NCBI GenBank assembly: GCA_964497825.1
Contig: CAZCFA010000053.1
Location: 1-19,655 of the forward strand
DNA from: RHKX01 sp964497825
Lineage (GTDB): Bacteria > Actinomycetota > Thermoleophilia > Solirubrobacterales > 70-9
Length of the DNA stretch: 19,655 nt
Reading direction: 5' to 3'
Positions within the stretch are counted from its first letter, which is position 1. The number at the start of each line of letters is the position of its first letter. Position numbers and translations under genes: made by a program. The notes beneath the pieces were generated by a model. That model was not told where the DNA came from and did no database searches. It saw only the letters and a program-made list of their open reading frames with translations. Below are positions 12,472 to 19,655 of the stretch, one piece after another.

Positions 12472-14927
12472 GGGCGCCGCTGAGCTGGCTGACCGAGCTC
12501 TGCGACCCCGGCCTCGAGCCGCGGCAGCTCGCCGAGCGGCTGTCGATGACCGGCACCGAGGTCGAGCGCATGCTCGAGCTCGGCAGCGCCGACGGCGCCG
12601 GCTTCGTCGTCGGACGCGTGCTCAGCGCCGAGCCGCACCCGAACGCCGACCGGCTGCGCGTCTGCGCCGTCGACGCCGGCGCGGGTGGGCCGCGGACGAT
12701 CGTCTGCGGCGCGCCCAACGTCGCCGCCGGCCAGACCGTCGCGGTCGCGCTTCCCGGCGCGCTGATGCCGGATGGGACCAAGCTCGGCAAGGCGAAGCTG
12801 CGCGGCGTCGAGTCGGCGGGGATGATCCTCTCCGAGGCCGAGATGGAGCTCGGCGAGGACGCGGCCGGGATCGCCGTGCTCGACGCCGGCGTCGCACCGG
12901 GGACGGCGCTCGCCGAGGTGCTGCCGATCGCCGAGACCGTGCTCGAGATCGAGGTCACTCCGAACCGGCCCGACTGCTTCGCCGTCTACGGCATCGCCCG
13001 CGAGCTGCACGCGATCACCGGCGCCGAGCTCGCCGAGGCGCCGTGGGCGAGCGACGGCGAGGCGAGCGGCGGCGACGACGTCACCGACCACGCGTCGGTC
13101 GCCGTCGAGGTGCCCGAGCTCTGCCCGCGGTTCACCGCCCGCGTCTTCGAGGACGTCGAGATCGGTCCCTCGCCGCTGTGGCTGAAGGCGCGGCTGATCG
13201 CCGCCGGCCAGCGGCCGATCAACAACGTCGTCGACATCACCAACTACGTGATGCTGCTGACCGGTCAGCCGTTGCACGCCTTCGACCTCGACGCGGTCCC
13301 CGGCGGCGAGATCGTCGTCCGCGCCGCCCGCGCCGGCGAGCGGATGACGACGCTCGACGGCGTCGAGCGGGCCCTCGGCGCCGGCACCGTCGTCGTCTGC
13401 GACCGCAACGGCCCCTCGGGCATCGCCGGGATCATGGGCGGGCGGAGCTCCGAGGTCTCGGAGCGGACGACGCGGGTGCTGCTCGAGAGCGCCAACTGGG
13501 ACGGCGTCAACATCCTCCGCAGCTCGAACGAGCTCGGGCTCCGCTCGGAGGCCTCGACCCGGTTCGAGAAGGGGATGCACCCCGACACGACGATCCGCGG
13601 GCAGGCGGTCGCGGCGAAGCTGATGATCGCCAACTGCGGCGCCCGGCTTGTGCCGGGCACGATCGACGTCGACGCGCGGCTCGCGCGCTTCGATCCGATC
13701 TCGGTCCGCCTCGATCCGCCGCGGGTCGAGGGCCTGCTGGGGATGCCGGTCGCCGTCGCCGAGATGACCGGCTACCTCGAGCGGCTCGGCTACGGCGTCG
13801 CGGCCGGCGCCGACGGCACCCTGGCGGTGTCGGTGCCGGCCGACCGGATGCTCGACACGACCCGCGAGGTCGACCTGATCGAGGAGGTCGCTCGGGTCCA
13901 CGGCATCGACGAGCACCTGCCGGCGACGCTGCCCGCTCGCGGCACCGCGATCGGCGGCCTGCGCCGTCACCAGGCGCTGATCCGCAGGCTCGAGGACCTG
14001 ATCCGCGACTGCGGCCTCGACGAGGTGGTCACGTTCAGCTTCGTCGCGCCCGACCGCGACGGCGTCCCCGGCCTCGACGCCACCGCGCCGGTGCGCGTGC
14101 ACAACCCGCTCTCGGAGGAGCAGGCGGCGATGCGAACGGACCTGATCGGCGGCCTGATCGGCGTCGCCGGCCGCAACCTCGCGCGCGGCGCCGAGCGGGT
14201 CGCGCTGTTCGAGAGCGGCCGCGCCTACCTGCCCGAGCGCCCGCCCGCCGCCGGCGGTCCCGCCGCCGGCGCCTTCGCCGGCCGCCGCGGCGCCCCGGTC
14301 GCCGAGCCGCACCGGCTCGCGGCCCTGGTCGTCGGCGAGCTGCGCCGCGGCTCCTGGCGCCAGCCCGCCGCCGCCGTCGACTTCTACGACGTCAAGGGCC
14401 TGCTCGAACTGCTCGCCGAGGCGATCGCGGCGCCGCTCGAGCTGGCGCCGGGGCGGCGCCCGTTCCTGCATCCGGCGCGCGCCGCCGACGTCGGCTTCGG
14501 CGCCGCCGCCGCCGGCTGGGTCGGCGAGCTGCACCCCTCGGTGCTCGCCGCGCTCGGGGTCGAGGCCGCGGCCGGCTTCGAGATCGACGTCGCGCCGCTG
14601 CTTGCGGCCGCCGCCGTCGGCGAGGAGAGCTTCGAGGACGTGACCACGTATCCGGCGCTGGGCGAGGACCTCGCCGTCGTCGCCGACGCCGAGCTGCCGG
14701 CCGGGCGGGTCGTCGCCGCCGTCGAGGAGGCCGGCGGCGAGCTGCTGCGGTCGGTCGGGGTCTTCGACGTCTACAGCGGCGAGCAGGTCGGTGCCGGCAA
14801 GCGCAGCCTGGCGCTGCGGCTCGAGTTCCGGGCGCCGGATCGGACCCTGACCGACGCCGACGTGGCGCCGCTGCGGGCGGCGATCGTCGCCGCGCTCGAG
14901 CGGATCGGAGCGACGCTCCGTGGCTGA
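12468..14927 (+). CDS. pheT: Phenylalanine--tRNA ligase beta subunit
   Basis: An 819-residue, full-length beta subunit that binds tRNA-Phe and edits mischarged Tyr-tRNA-Phe. Domains: short N-terminal part (RAPLSWLTEL); EMAP-type tRNA-binding fold (about 40-150, AEPHPNADRLRVC, VCGAPNV); B3/B4 editing domain (about 205-375, RPINNVVDITNYVMLLTGQP, LRSEASTRFEKGMH); B5 domain (about 405-470, VDLIEEVARVHGID); a catalytic-like but inactive core (about 490-700, VTFSFVAPD, NPLSEEQAAMR); and the C-terminal ferredoxin-like anticodon-binding domain (about 725-819, VFDVYSGEQVGAGKRSLALRLEF). The start is GTG 12468-12470, overlapping the pheS TGA by 4 bases. The 3' end overlaps argC by 8 bases. Confidence 0.97.
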   Translation: MRAPLSWLTELCDPGLEPRQLAERLSMTGTEVERMLELGSADGAGFVVGRVLSAEPHPNADRLRVCAVDAGAGGPRTIVCGAPNVAAGQTVAVALPGALMPDGTKLGKAKLRGVESAGMILSEAEMELGEDAAGIAVLDAGVAPGTALAEVLPIAETVLEIEVTPNRPDCFAVYGIARELHAITGAELAEAPWASDGEASGGDDVTDHASVAVEVPELCPRFTARVFEDVEIGPSPLWLKARLIAAGQRPINNVVDITNYVMLLTGQPLHAFDLDAVPGGEIVVRAARAGERMTTLDGVERALGAGTVVVCDRNGPSGIAGIMGGRSSEVSERTTRVLLESANWDGVNILRSSNELGLRSEASTRFEKGMHPDTTIRGQAVAAKLMIANCGARLVPGTIDVDARLARFDPISVRLDPPRVEGLLGMPVAVAEMTGYLERLGYGVAAGADGTLAVSVPADRMLDTTREVDLIEEVARVHGIDEHLPATLPARGTAIGGLRRHQALIRRLEDLIRDCGLDEVVTFSFVAPDRDGVPGLDATAPVRVHNPLSEEQAAMRTDLIGGLIGVAGRNLARGAERVALFESGRAYLPERPPAAGGPAAGAFAGRRGAPVAEPHRLAALVVGELRRGSWRQPAAAVDFYDVKGLLELLAEAIAAPLELAPGRRPFLHPARAADVGFGAAAAGWVGELHPSVLAALGVEAAAGFEIDVAPLLAAAAVGEESFEDVTTYPALGEDLAVVADAELPAGRVVAAVEEAGGELLRSVGVFDVYSGEQVGAGKRSLALRLEFRAPDRTLTDADVAPLRAAIVAALERIGATLRG

Positions 14928-15954
14928 TCACGGCCAGCCGCTCGAGGGCGATCCCGCCGCGCGGGTGCTCGTCGCCGGTGCCTCCGGCCTCGCCGGCGCG
15001 CTCGCCGCCGAGCTCGTCTGGCGCCACCCCCGGCTCGAGCTCGCGCGCGCGACCGCGCGCAACGACGCCGGCAGCAGGCTCTGCGACCTGCACCCGCGCC
15101 ACCGGGTGCCGCTGCTTCTGACCGAGCTCGACATCGACGGCGCCGGCGACTGCGACGCGGCGATCGTCGCCTACCCGCACGGGGCCTCGGCGCCCCTTGT
15201 CGCCGGCCTCCGCGACCTCGGCCTGCAGGTCGTCGACCTCTCCGCCGACTTCCGCCTCCGCGACGCCAACGTCTACGCCGAGTGGTATGGCGAGCTCGCC
15301 GCCCCCGAGCTGCTCGGCGAGGCCGTCTACGGGCTGCCGGAGCTGTATCGGGAGCGGATCGCCGCCGCCGAGCTCGTCGCCAACCCCGGCTGCTACCCGA
15401 CCGCGGCGCTGCTGACCCTGGCGCCGCTCGCCGCCGCCGGGCTGATCGCCGACGTCGTCATCGACGCGAAGTCCGGCGTCTCCGGCGCCGGCCGCGGCGG
15501 CGGCGAGCGGCTCAGCTTCGTCAGCCTGACCGAGAACGCGAGCCCCTACGGGACCGGCGGCCACCGCCACGAGCCCGAGATCGCGCAGGAGCTGGCGGCG
15601 CTGGCGGACGGGCGCTGCCCGCCGCTGAGCTTCGTCCCGCACCTGTTGCCGCTCGATCAGGGCGAGCTCGTCTCCTGCTACGTGCGCCCCGCGCGCGAGA
15701 CCGACGCCCGCGAGGTCAGGGCGCTGTACGAGCAGCGCTACGCGGCCGAACCGTTCGTCGAGCTGCTCGAGCGCCCGCCCGGCGTGCGCGAGGTCCGAGC
15801 CACCAACCTCTGCCGGATCCACGTCGAGGTCGACCGCGGCGGCCGGATCCTCGCCTTCGGGGCGATCGACAACCTCTGGAAGGGGGCGGCGGGGCAGGCG
15901 ATCCAGAACCTCAACCTGATGCTCGGCCTCGACGAAGGGCTGGGGCTAGGATGA
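14920..15954 (+). CDS. argC: N-acetyl-gamma-glutamyl-phosphate reductase
   Basis: A 344-residue NADPH-dependent reductase for the third step of arginine synthesis (N-acetylglutamyl phosphate to the semialdehyde). The nucleotide-binding Rossmann segment is RVLVAGASGLAGALAAEL. The active-site cysteine is Cys158 in ANPGCYPTAALL, and the catalytic His is His217 in GGHRHEPEIAQ. Both numbers equal those I recall for the M. tuberculosis enzyme, which supports the GTG start at 14920. A Shine-Dalgarno GGAG (14907-14910) precedes that GTG by 9 bases. The start lies inside the 3' end of pheT (8-base overlap). The usual RG in the conserved PHLxPxxRG segment reads QG here (PHLLPLDQGE), which is unusual. 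Confidence 0.95.
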   Translation: MADHGQPLEGDPAARVLVAGASGLAGALAAELVWRHPRLELARATARNDAGSRLCDLHPRHRVPLLLTELDIDGAGDCDAAIVAYPHGASAPLVAGLRDLGLQVVDLSADFRLRDANVYAEWYGELAAPELLGEAVYGLPELYRERIAAAELVANPGCYPTAALLTLAPLAAAGLIADVVIDAKSGVSGAGRGGGERLSFVSLTENASPYGTGGHRHEPEIAQELAALADGRCPPLSFVPHLLPLDQGELVSCYVRPARETDAREVRALYEQRYAAEPFVELLERPPGVREVRATNLCRIHVEVDRGGRILAFGAIDNLWKGAAGQAIQNLNLMLGLDEGLGLG

Positions 15955-17144
15955 GCGCCGGCCACGCAGCCTCGGGGGCGGCCGCCGGCCCGCAGCGGTT
16001 CTTCCGCTCGCGCTGGGTCGAGCCGCCGGCCGGGATCGAGGAGCTCGAGCCGACCGCGCTCGCGCCCGGGTTCCGCGCCGCCGGCCGCGCCTGCGGCCTG
16101 AAGCCGTCCGGCGCGACCGACGTCGGCGTGATCGCCTGCGACGCCGCCGCGGTCGGCTCGGCGCTGCTTCTGACTCGCAACGCCGCCGCCGCGGCGCCGG
16201 TCAGGGTCTGCCGCGAGCGCTGCGAGCGGGGCGCGCTGCGCGCCGCGGTCGTCAACTCCGGCAACGCCAACGCCGCCACCGGCGAGCGCGGCTACGCCGA
16301 CGCGGTGGCGATGCAAGAACGCGCCGCCGCCGCGCTCGGGCTCGAGCCGGCCGCGGTCGCGGTCGCGGAGACGGGAACGATCGGCGTGCCGCTGCCGATC
16401 GACCGGCTGCTCGCCGGGATCGACGAGGCCGCGGCGGAGCTCCGGCCCGAGGGCGGCGCCGACTTCGCGGCGGCGATCATGACCACCGACCGCTGGCCGA
16501 AGCGCTGCGCGGTTCGGGCCGGCGGCGTCACCGTCTCCGCCCAGGCGAAGGGCGCGGGGATGATCGAGCCCGGATTCGCGACGATGCTCTGCTTCGTGCA
16601 GACCGATGCCGCCCTCGGCGATCCCGAAGCCACGCTGCGCGCCGCCGTCGGCGGCTCGTTCGAGCGGATCACCGTCGACGGCCAGATGTCGACCAACGAC
16701 ACGGTGCTGCTGCAGGCGAGCGGCGCCGCGGGCGAGGAGCTGCCGGCGGGCCTGCTCGATGCGGTCCTGCTGCAGCTCGCGCTCGAGATCGTCGCCGACG
16801 GCGAGGGCGCCAGCCGGACCGGGCGGATCGAGGTCAGCGGCGCCGCCGACGCGGCCGAGGCCGAGCGCGTCGCCCGGGCGATCGCGAACTCGCCGCTGGT
16901 CAAGACGGCCCTGTTCGGCCACGATCCGAACTGGGGCCGGATCGCGCAGGCGGCGGGGATGGCCCTCGCCGGCGCCGAGATCGGCGAGCTCGGCCCCGAC
17001 GCGATCGAGGCCGGCGAGCTCGGCGGCGACGGCCGCGAGGCCGAGATCGGGCTCGGGCTCGATCGCGGCGCGGCGAGCGCCCACGTCTACTTCAGCGACC
17101 TCGGCCACGACTACGTCACGCTGAACGCGGAGTACACGACGTGA
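15951..17144 (+). CDS. argJ: Glutamate N-acetyltransferase / ornithine acetyltransferase
   Basis: A 397-residue member of the ArgJ family, which moves the acetyl group from N-acetylornithine to glutamate (recycling pathway); some members also use acetyl-CoA. Visible motifs are APGFRAAGRACGLKPSG, VNSGNANAATGERG, AIMTTDRWPKR, KGAGMIEPGFATMLCF, DGQMSTNDTV and PNWGRIAQAAGMA. ArgJ cuts itself before the Thr of the ATML sequence, here Thr211, giving alpha and beta chains with that Thr as new N-terminal nucleophile. The family hallmark after GMI is usually PNMATML; here it is PGFATML. The ATG overlaps the argC TGA as ATGA. About 35 residues precede the conserved start, a modest N-terminal extension. 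Whether it is mono- or bifunctional is not decided by sequence. Confidence 0.95.
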   Translation: MSAGHAASGAAAGPQRFFRSRWVEPPAGIEELEPTALAPGFRAAGRACGLKPSGATDVGVIACDAAAVGSALLLTRNAAAAAPVRVCRERCERGALRAAVVNSGNANAATGERGYADAVAMQERAAAALGLEPAAVAVAETGTIGVPLPIDRLLAGIDEAAAELRPEGGADFAAAIMTTDRWPKRCAVRAGGVTVSAQAKGAGMIEPGFATMLCFVQTDAALGDPEATLRAAVGGSFERITVDGQMSTNDTVLLQASGAAGEELPAGLLDAVLLQLALEIVADGEGASRTGRIEVSGAADAAEAERVARAIANSPLVKTALFGHDPNWGRIAQAAGMALAGAEIGELGPDAIEAGELGGDGREAEIGLGLDRGAASAHVYFSDLGHDYVTLNAEYTT

Positions 17145-18019
17145 GCGATCGCAGGACTGCCGAGGAACGCGCGCTCGCCGCCGCCGGCAGCGTCGAGACG
17201 CTGCTCGAGGCGCTGCCCTACATCCGCGAGTTCCACGGGCGCACGGTGGTGATCAAGTACGGCGGCGCGGCGATGCGCGATCCGGCGCTGCGCGACGAGT
17301 TCGCCCGCGACGTCGTGCTGCTCAAGTACATCGGCCTGAACCCGGTGATCGTTCACGGCGGCGGCCCCGAGATCAGCGACTACATGGAGCGGCTCGGGCT
17401 CGAGGTCAGGTTCGTCGAGGGGCTCAGGGTCTCCGATGCCGCCACCGTCGAGGTCGCGAAGATGGTGCTGGTCGGCAAGATCAACTCCGACATCGTCCAG
17501 CGGCTCAACCGCCAGGGCCAGCCCGCGGTCGGGCTCTCGGGCGAGGACGGGACCCTGTTCGAGATCCGCCCGGTCGCCGAGGCCGAGCTGGTCGGCTTCG
17601 TCGGCGAGATCGAGCGCGTCGACGTCGACCTGCTCGATCACATCGCCTCCGACTACATCCCGGTGATCGCCTCGGCCGCCTCCGACCGCGACGGCAACTC
17701 CCACAACGTCAACGCCGACTCGGCGGCGGGCAAGGTCGCGGCGGCGCTCGGCGCCTACAAGGTGATCTTCCTGACCGATGTCGAGGGCTGGCGCGCGGTC
17801 GCCGACGACCCGGCGACGCTGATCTCGGAGGCGACGATCGCGGAGGTGCGGGAGGCGTTGCCGGGGCTCGAGGGCGGCATGCGGCCGAAGCTCGCCGCCT
17901 GCGCGGAGGCGATCGACGGCGGCGTCCAGTCGGCGCACATCCTCGACGGCCGCCGCCCCCACAGCCTGCTGCTGGAGCTGTTCACCGACGCCGGGATCGG
18001 CACCAAGGTGACCCCCTGA
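17141..18019 (+). CDS. argB: Acetylglutamate kinase
   Basis: A 292-residue amino-acid kinase that phosphorylates N-acetylglutamate with ATP, the committed step before ArgC. Signature segments are TVVIKYGGAAM (Lys39 for phosphate binding), NPVIVHGGGPEIS, VGKINSDIVQRLNRQG, PVIASAASDRDGNSHNVNAD and KVIFLTDVEGW. The N-terminal helix before the kinase core (AEERALAAAGSVETLLEALPYI) is the extension typical of hexameric, arginine-inhibited enzymes, so feedback inhibition by arginine is likely. The GTG start overlaps the argJ TGA by 4 bases. Confidence 0.96.
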   Translation: MSDRRTAEERALAAAGSVETLLEALPYIREFHGRTVVIKYGGAAMRDPALRDEFARDVVLLKYIGLNPVIVHGGGPEISDYMERLGLEVRFVEGLRVSDAATVEVAKMVLVGKINSDIVQRLNRQGQPAVGLSGEDGTLFEIRPVAEAELVGFVGEIERVDVDLLDHIASDYIPVIASAASDRDGNSHNVNADSAAGKVAAALGAYKVIFLTDVEGWRAVADDPATLISEATIAEVREALPGLEGGMRPKLAACAEAIDGGVQSAHILDGRRPHSLLLELFTDAGIGTKVTP

Positions 18020-18040
18020 ATGCGATTCCCCCCTGTACTG

Positions 18041-18044
18041 GAGC
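18041..18044 (+). promoter_or_regulatory. Shine-Dalgarno (GAGC within TGGAGCTG) region before argD
   Basis: The 35-base argB-argD spacer holds TGTACT (18034-18039) followed by GGAG and then the ATG 11 bases further on. GGAG is a usable though distant ribosome-binding site. TGTACT could be a weak -10 for a short-leader argD transcript, but it is not a convincing promoter on its own. Confidence 0.3.
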
Positions 18045-18054
18045 TGCACGTGCG

Positions 18055-19254
18055 ATGACCGACATCAGCGAGCTCCGCGACCTCGAGCAGCGCTACGCGA
18101 TGCCGACCTACGCGCGCGCGGGGGTCGAGTTCGTGCGCGGCGAGGGCTGTCGCCTCTGGGACCGCGAGGGCACCGAGTACCTCGACCTGTTCAGCGGCCT
18201 CTCGGTCCACAACGCCGGTCACTGCCACCCGCGGATCGTCGCCGCGATCTGTGAGCAGGCCGCGGCGCTGGCCGGGACCTCGAACCTGTTCTACTCGGAG
18301 CCGGTGATGCGGCTGAGCGAGCGGCTCGTCGCCGCCTCGCTCGGCGGCCGCGCCTTCCTCTGCAACTCCGGCGCCGAGGCGAACGAGTGCGCGATCAAGC
18401 TCGTCCGCAAGCACGCCCGCGGGCGCGGGGTCGAGCGGCCCGAGATCGTCGTCTTGGACTTCGCCTTCCACGGCCGCACCCTGGGGGCGCTGGCGGCGAC
18501 GCCGCGGCTCGCCCGCGAGGACCCGTTCGGGCCGCTGCCGGCCGGCTTCGTCACGGCTCCGCGCGACGACCCCGACGCGTTGCGCGCGGCGGTCGGCGAG
18601 CGCACCGCCGCGGTGATGCTGGAGCCGATCCAGGGCGAGGCCGGCGTCCACCCGATCGCCGACGAGGTGATGATCGCCGCCCGGCGCGCCTGCGACGAGG
18701 TCGGCGCGCTGCTCGTCTTCGACGAGATCCAGACCGGGATGGGGCGGACCGGCACGCTGTGGGCGTCGCAGTGGACGCCGGTCCGGCCCGATGTGATGAC
18801 CGCGGCGAAGGCGCTCGGCGGCGGCCTGCCGGTCGGCGCCTGCGTGACCGCGCCGGTCGTCGGCGCTGGGCTGACGGCGGGCGAGCACGGCTCGACCTTC
18901 GGCGGCGGGCCGATCTGCGCCCGGGCCGCGCTCGCGGCGCTCGAGCTGCTCGCCGACCCGGAGCTGCTCGCCGCCTCGCGCGAGCGCGGCGACGAGCTCC
19001 GCTCCGGCCTCGCCGGGCGCGACGGGATCGCAGCCGTCCGCGGCCGTGGGCTGATGCTCGGCGTCGAGCTGGACGCGGGGATCGACGCCTCGGCGGTCGC
19101 CGCGGCGGCGCTCGCGGACGGACTCGTCGTCAACGCCCCGAACCCGGAGACGATCCGGCTGCTGCCGCCGCTGACGATCGGCGCCGAGCAGGTCGCGCAA
19201 GCCGCCGACCAGCTCGCTGCCGCCGTGGCGATCGTCGCCGCCCGGCGGCAATAG
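18055..19254 (+). CDS. argD: Acetylornithine aminotransferase
   Basis: A 399-residue class III, PLP-dependent aminotransferase converting N-acetylglutamate semialdehyde to N-acetylornithine with glutamate as amino donor. Motifs are YLDLFSGLSVHNAGHCHP, FLCNSGAEANECAIKLVRKHA, FHGRTLGALAATP, MLEPIQGEAGVHP, LVFDEIQTGMGRTG (Asp contacting the PLP ring nitrogen) and TAAKALGGGLPVGA, with Lys252 as the Schiff-base lysine. It lies 35 bases after argB, the only real spacer in the pheS-argD run. Related enzymes acting on ornithine, succinylornithine or GABA share these motifs, but placement directly after argCJB makes ArgD by far the best call. Confidence 0.95.
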   Translation: MTDISELRDLEQRYAMPTYARAGVEFVRGEGCRLWDREGTEYLDLFSGLSVHNAGHCHPRIVAAICEQAAALAGTSNLFYSEPVMRLSERLVAASLGGRAFLCNSGAEANECAIKLVRKHARGRGVERPEIVVLDFAFHGRTLGALAATPRLAREDPFGPLPAGFVTAPRDDPDALRAAVGERTAAVMLEPIQGEAGVHPIADEVMIAARRACDEVGALLVFDEIQTGMGRTGTLWASQWTPVRPDVMTAAKALGGGLPVGACVTAPVVGAGLTAGEHGSTFGGGPICARAALAALELLADPELLAASRERGDELRSGLAGRDGIAAVRGRGLMLGVELDAGIDASAVAAAALADGLVVNAPNPETIRLLPPLTIGAEQVAQAADQLAAAVAIVAARRQ

Positions 19255-19257
19255 ACT
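19252..19257 (+). promoter_or_regulatory. Putative -10 element (TAGACT) overlapping the argD stop codon
   Basis: TAGACT begins with the argD TAG stop and ends 7 bases before ATG 19265. No Shine-Dalgarno sequence is seen before that ATG, so the next gene looks like the start of a separate, leaderless unit. Confidence 0.45.
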
Positions 19258-19264
19258 GGCGCCC

Positions 19265-19655
19265 ATGCACGACGATCCGACGAACGTGATGCCCCCCGAC
19301 GACGACCGCGGCGGCCGCGGCGGCCGCGACCCGCGGCGCGATGACCGCGACCCGCGGCGCGATGACCGCTACGGCGACGACGGCGGGATGTCGACCGGCC
19401 AGAAGGCCGGGATCGGGCTCGTCGCGGCGGTGATCATCGGCCTTGTGATCGCCGTCATCGCCCTCGCCGGCGGCGGCGGCAGCGACGATACGACCTCGCT
19501 CCCGACGGCCGCGACGACGACCACGACGACGACCGAGCCGACGACCACGACGACCACCAGCACCGAGCCGACGACGACCACCAACACCGCGACGACGACC
19601 TCGTTTACGGCGACGGCGACCACCGAGACGGCCACCGATACCGGTGGCTCCGGCG
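19265..19655 (+). CDS. Single-pass membrane protein with threonine-rich extracytoplasmic tail (3' truncated)
   Basis: 130 codons are visible and the frame is open to the window end. Residues 1-45 are hydrophilic, rich in Asp, Arg and Gly, with two tandem copies of DPRRDDR. Residues about 48-68 (GIGLVAAVIIGLVIAVIALA) are one strong transmembrane helix. After GGGGSDDTTS comes a tail of about 50 residues that is more than half Thr, with TEPTTTT-type repeats, ending TDTGGSG at the edge. By the positive-inside rule the Arg-rich N terminus would be cytoplasmic and the Thr-rich tail outside, where it could be a glycosylated stalk. I do not recognise the family; a folded domain may follow beyond the window. 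Confidence 0.7.
   Translation, partial: MHDDPTNVMPPDDDRGGRGGRDPRRDDRDPRRDDRYGDDGGMSTGQKAGIGLVAAVIIGLVIAVIALAGGGGSDDTTSLPTAATTTTTTTEPTTTTTTSTEPTTTTNTATTTSFTATATTETATDTGGSG
19328..19369 (+). repeat. Tandem duplication of a 21-bp unit (2 copies)
   Basis: Two identical 21-base copies (19328-19348 and 19349-19369), starting GACCCGCGGCGCGATG, encode the repeated heptapeptide DPRRDDR. Because the unit is seven codons, copy-number change would keep the frame. Confidence 0.9.

Noticed and set aside
12339..14534. A long minus-strand open frame opposite pheT
   Set aside because: Composition is that of an antisense shadow, and pheT on the other strand is certain over this whole length.
12140..15121. 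A long plus-strand frame rich in Arg and Ala running through pheS, pheT and argC
   Set aside because: It is an out-of-frame reading of three well-identified genes; arginine runs and absence of any domain mark it as a GC artefact.
18020..18054. Full promoter and arginine operator between argB and argD
   Set aside because: TGTACT alone without a -35 is weak, and I see no ARG-box-like palindrome in 35 bases.
19500..19640. ACG/ACC-rich tract as a CRISPR array or microsatellite
   Set aside because: There is no constant repeat with unique spacers; the tract is simply codon-mixed Thr coding sequence within an open frame.

Overview
The window is one high-GC bacterial segment (by eye roughly three quarters G+C, codons almost always ending in G or C) with a 100-N assembly gap at 5584-5683. 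The order thrS, infC-rpmI-rplT, SpoU-type rRNA methyltransferase, pheST, argCJBD matches a block I know from Actinobacteria (in Mycobacterium tuberculosis infC, rpmI, rplT, tsnR, pheS, pheT and argC-J-B-D lie close together in this order). With the very high GC and the repeated pattern of a -10-like hexamer 6 to 10 bases before the start codon, I favour a deep-branching actinobacterium such as Thermoleophilia/Solirubrobacterales. That placement is inference and nothing here proves it.

Left part (1-7191), mixed accessory genes. The end of an MFS-type transporter is followed by a complete acyl-CoA dehydrogenase (+). Converging on it is a secreted GH5 endoglycoceramidase-like glycosidase (-). 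A divergent spacer separates that gene from a small glutaredoxin/GST-N-like protein and a large GT-C-like membrane protein (both +). A 250-base non-coding stretch rich in inverted repeats runs into the gap. Beyond the gap, on the minus strand, are a hotdog thioesterase cut by the gap and a secreted GH26-like glycosidase, overlapping by ATGA. Two exported glycosidases and one GT-C-like protein suggest work on glycans or glycolipids of the envelope or surroundings.

Right part (7249-19254), twelve kilobases of housekeeping genes all on the plus strand. thrS is followed by a promoter, a possible 10-codon leader ORF and a hairpin just before infC, then rpmI-rplT and a clear intrinsic terminator at 10580-10612. 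Directly behind the terminator begins a tightly packed run: rRNA 2'-O-methyltransferase, pheS, pheT, argC, argJ, argB (4-base gap, then 4-, 8-, 4- and 4-base overlaps), then argD after 35 bases. Translation factors, ribosomal proteins, two aminoacyl-tRNA synthetases and arginine synthesis from N-acetylglutamate to N-acetylornithine therefore sit in one co-oriented block. argF, argR, argG and argH, which follow argD in M. tuberculosis, are not next; the last gene is instead a single-pass membrane protein with a threonine-rich tail, cut by the window end.

I found no rRNA, tRNA, CRISPR array, insertion sequence, phage gene or recognisable defence system. The most interesting signals are regulatory: recurrent leaderless-looking starts, the infC leader, a back-to-back promoter pair between the GH26-like gene and thrS, an attenuator-like terminator abutting a Shine-Dalgarno sequence, and a palindrome cluster with pseudoknot topology beside the gap.
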